Source: an uncultured Anaerolineae bacterium (GTDB lineage Bacteria > Chloroflexota > Anaerolineae > Anaerolineales > Villigracilaceae). Taken from it: DNA of 56,053 bases. Every line of letters starts with the position of its first letter. Within the stretch, counting starts at the first letter, position 1. The stretch covers positions 1 through 56,053 of the forward strand of contig CAIJPN010000034.1 in NCBI GenBank assembly GCA_903822545.1, read 5' to 3'. The notes beneath the pieces were generated by a model. That model saw nothing but the letters and a program-made list of their open reading frames with translations, was not told the DNA's origin and searched no databases. This document shows, one piece after another, positions 8,860 to 16,169 of this stretch. The translations under genes and the position numbers were made by a program.

Positions 8860-10308
8860 CTACTTTTCGAGGGTAAGCGTACCGATGTCATACTGCTGCC
8901 CGGCCTCGATAAACGTGCGCTCTGAAGTGATGCCATAGGTGTCGGTCAGCTGCGCCCAACCTGTACCGGTTTCTGCCACGATCACATAATAACCCGTTGG
9001 CACATTCTCGATCAGGAAAACACCGTTTTCATCGGTTTCGGTGAACAGGAAGAAAGGCTGATCTGAGCAGGGAGTATCGCCACTAAAGGTTGACGACAGG
9101 GTCTCCACGCAAATTTCCACACGCATTCCGCTCATGGGAGTGTTACTGGCATCTTCAAGCTTGCCGGTAAGCGAGCCTTTTTCCTTCTCGTCCAGGGCAG
9201 GCAGGGACGGGCCATCATTCGTCACCAGGACAAACCGCACATCATTATCTGCCAGGCCAGTATTATTCATCAGGAAAGTCTGCCAGCCTGCGCCATCAAA
9301 GACGCTCAAGCCATAAGATGTTCCGACCCACACACGCCCGCTGGCATCGGCGGCCAGGCCGTTTACAGAATCGCTGGCAAGCGCTTCTGACTTGCGATTA
9401 TGCTTCTTCCAGGCAGTCCCATATTGCAGCACCCCATCGCTCAGGGTTCCCACCCAGGCATTTCCCCGGGCATCCACAACAACACCTTGGGGTGTCACAT
9501 AGTCTGACCACTTAATCGGCTGCCAGGCATCCTTCTCAAAAACATCCACACCATCCCCGTGCGCAGCCCAGGGCCGCCCGCTGGAATCAAGCGTCATGGC
9601 ATTGAAAAAGCGGCTGCCGCTGAATCCAGCATCTTCCTGGTAAACCACCCAGGCATCGTTTTCAAATAAAGCCACACTGCGGGATGTCAATACCCAAACC
9701 CTGCCATCGGCCCCGGCCCTGACATCATACACCAACTCATTGGCAGAGCTCCCATTCGCAAAATTCTCCGACCCGTAAGTTTTCCACTGACCACCAGCAA
9801 AATGACTGACACCCTGAAAATGCGCCACCCACACACTGCCATCATCGGCACAGGCAACTGCTTCCGGGCTGGAATAAGAATCCATCGCCGGGAGTTCTTG
9901 CCAGCTTTTGCCATCAAACAAACTGACACCGTTGATATGCGCGAGTGCAAAACTCCCATCCGGGCAGACAGACCCGGCGAGCAGGTAATCACTGCCAATT
10001 TCAGAGTTCTCCTGGTTATAAACCTGCCAGCCAGCTTCATCCAGGCAATTCAACCCGCTGCGCGAGCCCAGGCAAACCATCCCTGGCCCTTTGGATGTCA
10101 TTGTAGCGGGTGCAATCGCGCCATTCGCAGAATCCTGTTCAACAGTGGCAGTCACTTCGGGTGCGTCAGTGGCGGGCACAGCTGTTGCAGGAGCATCGCC
10201 CGCGCTGACCGGGGTACTACCGCCACTCATCACAGCATTACAGGCCAGGCTGGAAACGGCCAAAACCACACACACCAATAAAATCGGCAACTTCCTGAGG
10301 TTCATCAT
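8860..10308 (-). CDS. Lipoprotein with two-component-regulator-type propeller repeats
   Basis: The 482-aa exported lipoprotein has a lipobox ending SSLAC at about residue 23, then a Ser/Ala/Thr-rich linker. Seven or so blades of about 40-45 aa each contain a VWVG/VWVAH-G-V-F-W pattern, as in the Reg_prop propellers. The C-terminal 90 aa look like a carboxypeptidase-regulatory or SdrB-like beta sandwich (GSLTGKLEDASN ... FLIENVPTGYYVI). No kinase domain is attached, so it is probably a surface binding protein rather than a sensor kinase. The ligand is unknown. Confidence 0.75.
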   Translation of the reverse strand: MMNLRKLPILLVCVVLAVSSLACNAVMSGGSTPVSAGDAPATAVPATDAPEVTATVEQDSANGAIAPATMTSKGPGMVCLGSRSGLNCLDEAGWQVYNQENSEIGSDYLLAGSVCPDGSFALAHINGVSLFDGKSWQELPAMDSYSSPEAVACADDGSVWVAHFQGVSHFAGGQWKTYGSENFANGSSANELVYDVRAGADGRVWVLTSRSVALFENDAWVVYQEDAGFSGSRFFNAMTLDSSGRPWAAHGDGVDVFEKDAWQPIKWSDYVTPQGVVVDARGNAWVGTLSDGVLQYGTAWKKHNRKSEALASDSVNGLAADASGRVWVGTSYGLSVFDGAGWQTFLMNNTGLADNDVRFVLVTNDGPSLPALDEKEKGSLTGKLEDASNTPMSGMRVEICVETLSSTFSGDTPCSDQPFFLFTETDENGVFLIENVPTGYYVIVAETGTGWAQLTDTYGITSERTFIEAGQQYDIGTLTLEK

Positions 10309-10505
10309 ACGATCTCCTATTGAAAAAATATATTTGTCACATCATACAATATTTTTGCAAATCATCCAACACATCCCATTGACCATCCAGGGCTTTCTTA
10401 AGGCCATTTCTGCGCCGGGTTTGCGCCGTGTAACTACTACACGCTCAACGCTCTTCGCAGTTAAGGCCTTTATCTGCCAACCAGCTAGAAACCCCTCAAC
10501 ATAAA

Positions 10506-10536
10506 GAGACACGGCAGCTTAAAACTACCGTGTCTC
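10506..10536 (-). terminator. Hairpin downstream of alaS
   Basis: GAGACACGG and CCGTGTCTC form a perfect 9-bp stem; on the minus strand a short TTTAT tail follows. It sits 24 bp after the alaS stop. It resembles the GAGACAG hairpins at 1-27 and 16098-16132. Confidence 0.6.
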
Positions 10537-10559
10537 CAAAGTTTGTCGGGCAAACCCGC

Positions 10560-13367
10560 TTACTTGATTTTTCCTTCCAGCCAGCCCTTCACACTCACCA
10601 GCGCTTCGGGCAGCTTCGAAGCATCCTTGCCACCGCCAAAGGCCAGGTGCGGCGCACCGCCCCCCCCCGCCCCCAGCTGGCGCGAGATGTGGCCGACCAG
10701 GTCGCCGGCTTTGATGCCTTTTTTGATCAAATCCTGGGTCACGGCGGCCATCACGCTGACCGTTTCGCCGGTCGAGGCAATCACACACACACCATTTTCG
10801 GGGAATTTGGCGCGGAAAGCATCAGAAAGTTTAGTCAGGCTATCTTTATCCAGGCCAGGCATCTGGGCAACCAACAGGCTAATACCGCCAACCACCGCCA
10901 CATTAGCAAACTGCTGGCTAAACGTTGCCAGGGCCAGTTCGGCGCGGGCAGCGGCCAATTGTTTCTTGGTGACTGCCAGTTCATCCATCACCATTTCGGC
11001 TTTGGAGGGGACTTCTTCCACGCTGGATTTCAACACCGCAGCGGCGGATTTCAGCGTCTTGAAGCGTTTCGCCACGAGTTCATACGCCCCGCGGCCTGTC
11101 ACCGCTTCGATACGCCGTACCCCAGCTGCAGCTGAACCCTCGCTGACGATGATGAACGCGCCCACGTCGCTGGTGCGGTCGAGATGCGTGCCGCCGCACA
11201 ACTCGTAAGAATACTTGTCTTCCAGGTCGCCGACGGTGATGGTGCGCACCACATCGCCGTATTTCTCGCCAAACAGCGCCATCGCGCCTTCGGCCACCGC
11301 TTCTTCGCGTGATTTGGTGCGCGGCGTGACGGTGTAATCGGCCACAACCGACTCGTTGACGATTTTTTCAACCCGCTCGATCTGCTCGGGCGTCATCGCT
11401 TCGGGATGGTTGAAGTCAAAGCGGAAGCGGTCGGGGGTGACGAGCGAACCGGCCTGGCGCGCGCCCTCGCCCAGAACCTGGTGCAGCGCGGCGTGGAGCA
11501 GGTGCGTGGCGGTATGGTTGCGGCGGATGTCGTGGCGGCGGGCCTCATCCACTTCGGCAACCGCTTTCGCGCCGACTTTGGGCTTGCCGCTGACCACTTC
11601 GCCGATGTGTGAGATCAACCCGGCAGCCGGGCGGCGGATTTCGGTGATTTCGATCTCGAAAACGCCCTCGCCCTCACCCCTAACCCATCTCCCGGCGGGA
11701 GAGGGGGACTGCTCCCCTCCCCCTATGGAGGAGGGGTCGGGGGTGAGGGAACGGATCAAGCCGGTATCGGCCACCTGACCGCCAGACTCAACGTAAAAAC
11801 CAGTTTTGGGCAGGATAATTTCAACCCTGTCGCCAAACTGGGCTTCGGCCACAGATTGACCATCCACAACAATCGCCAGGATTTCACCTTCCACCTGTGT
11901 ACTGGTATAAGGATCGTACTCCACGCCTTTTTCGCCGAGTTTGCCAGCTGCGACCAGTTCCTTGAAAATCCCGGCGAAGAACTCCGCATCCTCGCCGCCC
12001 ATTGCGCCCATGGCTTTGCCGCCGCCGGAGGCGATGCTGTGCTCTTCGCGCGCGGCGCGGAAACCGGATTCGTCCACATCCAGGCCCTGTTCGCGGGCGA
12101 TGTCGCGGCTGATTTCGAGCGGCATGCCGTTGGTGGCGTACAGATCAAAGGCCAGGCGGCCATCCAGCACGGTTTTGCCGGAAGCTTTGAGGTCGTCCAG
12201 CATGCCTTGCAGGCGGGCAGTGCCGCTTTCCACGGTGCGGGCAAAGCGGATTTCTTCGCGGGTCAGGTTGTTGAGAATCGCTTCGCGGTGCTTGACCAGT
12301 TCCGGGTAGGCTTCGCCGTACTCGCTGATGAAGGCATCCGCCACTTTGGCGAGGAACGGCTCGTGCAGGCCAATCTTCGTCCCGAAGCGGGCAGCGCGGC
12401 GGATAATCATGCGGCAGACGTAGTTGCGTCCCGCATTGCCCGGAACCACGCCGTCGCCGATGAGAAAGGCCGCGGAACGGGCATGGTCGCAGAGTACGCG
12501 ATACGGCGTAAAGTCAGAGTAGATTTTTTCACGGGAAGCACCTGTCAGGGCGGAAAGGACATCCAAAGCCCCCTTGAACAGGTCGGTCTTGTAGTTGGAG
12601 TCCACACCCTGTAAAACGGAGACAATCCGCTCGAAGCCCATGCCGGTATCGACATGTTTGGCGGGCAGCGGTTCGAGGCGGCCATCGTCAAACAGGTTGT
12701 ACTGGATGAAAACGTTGTTCCACAGTTCGAGGTAGCGGGTGCATTCGCCGTTGACGCCGCACTGGTGCGGTTTGCCGGCCATGTTGTCGCGCTCCTCGCC
12801 CAGGTCGATGTGGATTTCGGAACACGGGCCGCAGGGGCCGAACTCGGCCATCTGCCAGAAGTTTTCTTTGCGCCCGAAGAACAGCACATGGCTGGGGTCG
12901 AAACCGGGCTGTTCCTTCCAGATGTCGGCTGCTTCATCGTCCTGCGGGACGTTGCCCTTGTCGTCGCGAAAGCAGGTGGCATAGAGTTTATCCTTGGGCA
13001 GGCCCCAGACTTCGGTGAGAAGCTGCCACGACCAGGCGATGGCTTCTTTTTTATAGTAGTCGCCAAACGACCAGTTGCCGAGCATCTCGAAGAAGGTGTG
13101 GTGGGTGTCGTCGCGGCCCACATCGTCGAGGTCGTTGTGCTTGCCAGCGACGCGCATGCACTTCTGCGAGTCAACCGCGCGGGTGTAGGGGCGGCTGTCG
13201 GTGCCGATGAAAACATCCTTGAATTGCACCATGCCCGAGTTGGTGAAGAGCAGGGTGGCATCCCCGCCCGGGACGAGCGACATGGACGGGACGGCGGTAT
13301 GTCCGCGTTCCACAAAAAAGTCGATGAAGGTCTGGCGGATTTCGTTTCCGGTGAGTTTTTTAGTCAT
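10560..13367 (-). CDS. alaS: Alanyl-tRNA synthetase
   Basis: It is a class II aminoacyl-tRNA synthetase that charges tRNA-Ala, 935 aa. The N-terminal catalytic domain (to about 240), tRNA-recognition domain, editing domain with zinc ligands HTATH and CGGTH, and C-terminal C-Ala domain ending GGGGAPHLAFGGGK are all present. It is longer than usual, mostly because a family-A palindromic repeat is translated at about residues 537-565, just before the editing domain (SLTPDPSSIGGGEQ...). GGAG lies 5 nt before the ATG. A promoter, an Ala-rich leader ORF and a terminator hairpin lie upstream (13587-13426) and suggest attenuation control. Confidence 0.97.
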   Translation of the reverse strand: MTKKLTGNEIRQTFIDFFVERGHTAVPSMSLVPGGDATLLFTNSGMVQFKDVFIGTDSRPYTRAVDSQKCMRVAGKHNDLDDVGRDDTHHTFFEMLGNWSFGDYYKKEAIAWSWQLLTEVWGLPKDKLYATCFRDDKGNVPQDDEAADIWKEQPGFDPSHVLFFGRKENFWQMAEFGPCGPCSEIHIDLGEERDNMAGKPHQCGVNGECTRYLELWNNVFIQYNLFDDGRLEPLPAKHVDTGMGFERIVSVLQGVDSNYKTDLFKGALDVLSALTGASREKIYSDFTPYRVLCDHARSAAFLIGDGVVPGNAGRNYVCRMIIRRAARFGTKIGLHEPFLAKVADAFISEYGEAYPELVKHREAILNNLTREEIRFARTVESGTARLQGMLDDLKASGKTVLDGRLAFDLYATNGMPLEISRDIAREQGLDVDESGFRAAREEHSIASGGGKAMGAMGGEDAEFFAGIFKELVAAGKLGEKGVEYDPYTSTQVEGEILAIVVDGQSVAEAQFGDRVEIILPKTGFYVESGGQVADTGLIRSLTPDPSSIGGGEQSPSPAGRWVRGEGEGVFEIEITEIRRPAAGLISHIGEVVSGKPKVGAKAVAEVDEARRHDIRRNHTATHLLHAALHQVLGEGARQAGSLVTPDRFRFDFNHPEAMTPEQIERVEKIVNESVVADYTVTPRTKSREEAVAEGAMALFGEKYGDVVRTITVGDLEDKYSYELCGGTHLDRTSDVGAFIIVSEGSAAAGVRRIEAVTGRGAYELVAKRFKTLKSAAAVLKSSVEEVPSKAEMVMDELAVTKKQLAAARAELALATFSQQFANVAVVGGISLLVAQMPGLDKDSLTKLSDAFRAKFPENGVCVIASTGETVSVMAAVTQDLIKKGIKAGDLVGHISRQLGAGGGGAPHLAFGGGKDASKLPEALVSVKGWLEGKIK
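11671..11750. repeat. Palindromic repeat family A, copy 3, inside alaS
   Basis: CCCTCACCCC and GGGGGTGAGGGA outer arms flank the hairpins CCCGGCGGGAGAGGG and CCCCTCC-CTAT-GGAGGAGGGG. It is read through in frame in alaS. Confidence 0.85.
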
Positions 13368-13392
13368 TCGTGCTCCAAAAAAGAGGGCTTTT

Positions 13393-13420
13393 GTAAAGCA
13401 AATCTATAGATTTGCTTTAC
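13393..13420. repeat. 28-bp perfect palindrome, copy 2
   Basis: The half-site GTAAAGCAAATCTA is followed by its exact reverse complement. It is in the alaS leader, 26 bp upstream of the start codon. Relative to the copy at 3344-3371 one base differs in each arm, symmetrically. Both copies lie just upstream of a minus-strand start codon. Confidence 0.8.
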
Positions 13421-13425
13421 AGGTT

Positions 13426-13460
13426 ATAAAAATCCCGGCGTCAGGGATTGAGCCGGGATT
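13426..13460 (-). terminator. Intrinsic terminator in the alaS leader (putative attenuator)
   Basis: On the minus strand AATCCCGGC and GCCGGGATT form a 9-bp stem with a 12-nt loop, followed by TTTTT and ATAA. It is a textbook intrinsic terminator, yet it lies about 60 nt before alaS and about 23 nt after the stop of a short Ala-rich ORF, with no other minus-strand gene upstream. Its 5' arm CCCGGC can also pair with GCCGGGC at 13521-13527, giving an alternative antiterminator. Confidence 0.6.
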
Positions 13461-13482
13461 TACATGGGATAAAGAAGCGAAT

Positions 13483-13578
13483 TTACGCCCAAGCCAGCTC
13501 AGTTTGCAGGGGGGAAGGCAGCCCGGCGCTTGCAGCCGGGCATGTAGCGGAGGCGGATAAGGCAGGTTTGGGGTTCAT
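13483..13578 (-). CDS. Putative alanine-rich leader peptide of alaS
   Basis: A 31-codon ORF starts ATG AAC CCC and ends GCG TAA; eight codons are Ala, five of them between codons 9 and 18. Its middle encodes a GCCCGGC/GCCGGGC hairpin (13521-13541). Ala codons GCT GCA fall at the end of the first arm and in the loop. A TATAAT box ends 8 nt before the ATG, so the transcript would be nearly leaderless. It is inferred to sense charged tRNA-Ala by ribosome stalling. No homologue is recalled; the high GC content makes a chance Ala-rich ORF possible. Confidence 0.45.
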   Translation of the reverse strand: MNPKPALSASATCPAASAGLPSPLQTELAWA

Positions 13579-13586
13579 TGGGCGCT

Positions 13587-13592
13587 ATTATA
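13587..13592 (-). promoter_or_regulatory. -10 box of the alaS leader promoter
   Basis: A perfect TATAAT reads on the minus strand and places the start of transcription near 13580, which is 210 nt upstream of alaS. No clear -35 box is seen. It would drive the leader ORF, the attenuator hairpin and alaS. Confidence 0.5.
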
Positions 13593-13621
13593 CCCGCTGC
13601 GCAATGAATTTTGGGCGAAAA

Positions 13622-13630
13622 TGCTATACT
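13622..13630 (+). promoter_or_regulatory. Extended -10 promoter TGCTATACT
   Basis: The same TGCTATACT extended -10 occurs before both kinase genes and, on the minus strand, before the L,D-transpeptidase gene. Here it precedes the GATT arrays and the GxxExxY pseudogene and could transcribe them. Confidence 0.4.
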
Positions 13631-13634
13631 TAAC

Positions 13635-13797
13635 CACGATTGGAAGGATTACGGGATTGCTTTGATTGTGAACCTTCCAATCATGGTAAATCGTCTTAAC
13701 CTTGATTGGAAGGATTTTCATGATAACCATGATTGCATGTCCATCTAGTCAAGGTAATCGAGCAAATCAAGTAAATCACGGTCAAGACAGGAGGAAA
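13635..13797. repeat. 9-nt periodic GATT/AATC inverted array 1
   Basis: GATT words are spaced exactly 9 nt apart (GATTGGAAG, GATTTTCAT, GATAACCAT, GATTG), then complementary AATC words with the same 9-nt step, ending GTCAAGACAGG. The left and right parts form a long imperfect inverted repeat. The 3' end supplies the AGGAGG-like ribosome site before the GxxExxY pseudogene at 13804. Confidence 0.65.
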
Positions 13798-13803
13798 TCA
13801 GGT

Positions 13804-14187
13804 ATGAAATACGAAGATTTGACCCGCCGCATCATTGCTGCTGCCATGAAAGTCCACGCTACGCTGGGCAATGGATTCCAGGAAGTCATCTACCAGCGCG
13901 CAATGGAAATCGAAATGCCTTATCATAATCTGGCCTTCGAACGCGAAAAGGAAATGTCCATCCATTATCGCGGGATTGAAATCGGCACACGCCGCGTGGA
14001 TTTCTTTGTCGAAAAGCTAATCATGGTCGAACTGAAGGCCGTCATCTAACTGGAAGATGTCCACCTTGCCCAGGCCATGAATTACCTTGAAGCCTATCAC
14101 ATGGAAATCGGCCTGCTCATCAACTTTGGCGCGAGGAGTTTGCAATTCAAGCGCGTGCATAATAATAAAATCCTTGACCATGATTAG
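13804..14187 (+). pseudogene. GxxExxY protein gene with premature stop
   Basis: The N-terminal 81 residues match the GxxExxY family (PDDEXK_3, a PD-(D/E)XK nuclease-like fold): KYEDLTRRIIAAA, the family signature GFQEVIY, then RRVDFFVEKLIMVELKAV. At 14047 a TAA replaces the Lys-like position after AVI, but the same frame continues with LEDVHLAQAMNYL and GLLINFGARSLQFKRV, the normal family C-terminus, to a TAG at 14185. So it is a single-stop pseudogene, or a rare read-through case. It is framed on both sides by 9-nt GATT arrays. Confidence 0.75.
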
Positions 14188-14249
14188 AAGGATTATCCTG
14201 ATTACCGTGATTGTGTACCCCCGTAATCAAGGTGATCATGTAAATCAAA
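14175..14249. repeat. 9-nt periodic GATT/AATC array 2
   Basis: GATTAGAAG, GATTATCCT, GATTACCGT and GATTGTGTA are followed by TAATCAAGG, TGATCATG and TAAATC words, a short inverted version of the array at 13635. It directly abuts the first 214-bp duplicate. Confidence 0.6.
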
Positions 14250-14463
14250 CCATGATTAGAAGGATTTCCCTGATTACCATGATTGAACATCTTTCCAATC
14301 ATGTAAACCAGCGCCTTGACTGGAAAGGTCATCTTGATTGTCCTGCTTTCAAAATTAAGACAATCCAGCAAGGTAATCAAGAAAATCAGGTAAATCACGG
14401 TTAAGACAGGCAGGTAAACCAGGCCAAAAGATGCCGCTTATTACGAAGCAAAAAAGAAAATCC
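14250..14463. repeat. 214-bp direct repeat, copy 1
   Basis: It holds a 9-nt GATT array (GATTAGAAG, GATTTCCCT, GATTACCAT), a central hairpin GATTGTC ... GACAATC, a return array (AATCAAGAA, AATCAGGTA, AATCACGGT) ending TAAGACAGG, then about 50 bp that match the start of the LRR-type remnant at 14647. Copy 2 starts 217 bp later with about six differences. Confidence 0.8.
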
Positions 14464-14466
14464 CTA

Positions 14467-14680
14467 CCATGATTAGAAGGATTTCCCTGATTACCATGAC
14501 TGAACATCTTTCCAATCATGTAAACCAGCACCTTGACTGGAAAGATCATCTGGATTGTCCTGCTTTCAAAATCAAGACAATCCAGCAAGGTAATCAAGAA
14601 AATCAGGTAAATCACGGTTAAGACAGGCAGGTAAACCAGGCCAAAAGACGCCGCTTATTACGAAGCAAAAAAGAAAATCC
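14467..14680. repeat. 214-bp direct repeat, copy 2
   Basis: Near-identical to 14250-14463. It runs without a break into the LRR/COR-type remnant, so the duplication captured the 5' end of that gene. Confidence 0.8.
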
Positions 14681-15166
14681 AGCAAGCCCTGCAATCGAGC
14701 GCGACGAAACTTGACATCCGAGGCATGGCATTCACCGAATTGCCAGAATCCACCCTATCTCAACGGCCCCCAGAACAAACCCGGCGTTTACGAAATCCAT
14801 CTCACCCGCGAGTGGTTCCGCAAAGCCGCCCCCGTGCTGAAAGTCATCACCACCACCGCCAGCCTGATCATACCCACAGCCTCCGCCGCCGTAAAACCGG
14901 CCCTGGATGACGCCTTCTAAAAAACATCGAAAAACAAACTCGACTTTGGCAAAGAAAGCCTCGATGCATCCCTGACCGGCCTCGAAAAATCTATCCATTA
15001 CCTCAGCAGAGGCTCGCCCCTACAAACGCGTGGATGACTCATCCCTGCGCGAACTGCACGCCTTCCTCCGCGAAAAAGCCCCCCACCTTCGGCGGCCTCG
15101 TCCGCATCCAAAACAAACGCCGCGAGTTACTGTGGGGGCATGAGCAGTTCAGGGATAAATATTAAG
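14647..15166 (+). pseudogene. Collapsed LRR / Roc-COR-type gene remnant
   Basis: The first frame gives DAAYYEAKKKIQQALQ then SSATKLDIRGMAFTELPE, the entry of a bacterial leucine-rich-repeat protein. After about 14755 a second frame gives YEIHLTREWFRKAAPVLKVI then ASLIIPTASAAVKPALDDAF, a stop, and FGKESLDASLTGLEKSIHYL. A third gives RIQNKRRELLWGHEQF. These resemble the N- and C-terminal ends of LRR-COR/Roc proteins with the whole GTPase and repeat middle lost and several frameshifts. The family name is from memory and moderate in certainty; that it is a pseudogene is clear. Confidence 0.55.
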
Positions 15167-15238
15167 AATTGAACTGAACCCATCTTTATGCCATAATATT
15201 CATACTTACTCCAATTTAGTCCCCCCCAGGAGAAACCC

Positions 15239-16087
15239 ATGTACTTCCCCCCAGAATTCAACAAAACCCGCGCCGCCGAACTTGGCAAACTGGTTAAGCA
15301 GGCTTACCAGCGCTTTGAAGATTTCAAAAAGAACCAGACCTGGAACTTAAAGGATGGTTATACGCTGGTTTGCGAAATTTCTTACCGCACCTTCCTATCT
15401 TTCGATGTCAACAATCCGGTGGAAACCACCGCCATTGACAAAGAAATCGAAGAACTCCAGGCATCCGCCCCCGAACCTGTCTCCTTTGGCATCACAGACA
15501 CCGTCAATGACATGGTGTACAAAGATGTTCCCATGGGATTTTTGGCCACCAAAGGCAAAACCGCCTATCTCGTTTTTCGCGGCACCGTCACCCCGCGCGA
15601 GTGGATTTTCGATGCCAATATCAAAATGCAGTCATACCGGCTCAAAGATTGGGGAAGTGTTTCGGATGGATTCCAGAACATCTACAATCGCTGCCGCGAC
15701 AGCTTCATCAAAACTTTGAACAAAATCGACCCCGGGTTTGAGCTTTTCATCACCGGCCACAGCCTGGGAGGCGCCCTCAGCCTGCTCTCCCTGCCCGATG
15801 TGATCAACAGCACCCATTTCAAAAAGCCAACCCTGTATAATTTTGGCTGCCCACGTGTGGGCGATGCAGTTTTTGCCGAAAAATTTGACAACCTGCCCGA
15901 TGTAAAAGCCTTCCGGGTGGTCAACACCAGTGACCTGGTCACATCCATCCCGCTACCGGTGGAGGTTCCCATCCTGCCGAGCGGATACTATACCCACGTA
16001 GGTGTGCCGATAGATTTCACCTACCAGAGCAATGATGTTGGCGGCAACCACGCCATGAGCATGTACATCGAAAAAATGGAACAATAA
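15239..16087 (+). CDS. Lipase family 3 protein
   Basis: The 282-aa alpha/beta-hydrolase of the fungal lipase (class 3) type carries the nucleophile elbow ITGHSLGGALS, the preceding LVFRGTVTPREWI segment, the Asp region NTSDLVTSIP, and candidate catalytic His in GGNHAM. No signal peptide is visible, so it is likely cytoplasmic or non-classically exported. AGGAGA lies 6 nt before the ATG. It is a single gene ended by a strong hairpin at 16098-16132. The substrate is probably acylglycerol or another ester. Confidence 0.85.
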   Translation: MYFPPEFNKTRAAELGKLVKQAYQRFEDFKKNQTWNLKDGYTLVCEISYRTFLSFDVNNPVETTAIDKEIEELQASAPEPVSFGITDTVNDMVYKDVPMGFLATKGKTAYLVFRGTVTPREWIFDANIKMQSYRLKDWGSVSDGFQNIYNRCRDSFIKTLNKIDPGFELFITGHSLGGALSLLSLPDVINSTHFKKPTLYNFGCPRVGDAVFAEKFDNLPDVKAFRVVNTSDLVTSIPLPVEVPILPSGYYTHVGVPIDFTYQSNDVGGNHAMSMYIEKMEQ

Positions 16088-16097
16088 ACACGCCACC

Positions 16098-16132
16098 AGA
16101 GACAGTCACTTTTTGAACAAGTGACTGTCTCT
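16098..16132. terminator. 14-bp hairpin after lipase gene
   Basis: AGAGACAGTCACTT and AAGTGACTGTCTCT form a perfect stem with a 7-nt loop. It is the complete version of the hairpin cut at position 1. It has no long T-run, so it may be a dispersed repeat used as a terminator. Confidence 0.6.
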
Positions 16133-16169
16133 ACTTCAGATGGGGGCCAATCAAAGTAAAATTAGATGC

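Noticed and set aside
13426..13600. T-box riboswitch for alaS
   Set aside because: The T-box core (AGGGTGG-type antiterminator bulge) and a specifier stem were not found; a leader-peptide attenuator fits better.
14147..14615. Short minus-strand ORFs over the GATT arrays (NHGNQGNPSNHG-like peptides)
   Set aside because: The tripeptide period is only the 9-nt DNA period translated; no ribosome sites.
13635..14640. CRISPR array
   Set aside because: The unit step is 9 nt with inverted arms; there are no 23-40 nt repeats with unique spacers and no cas genes.
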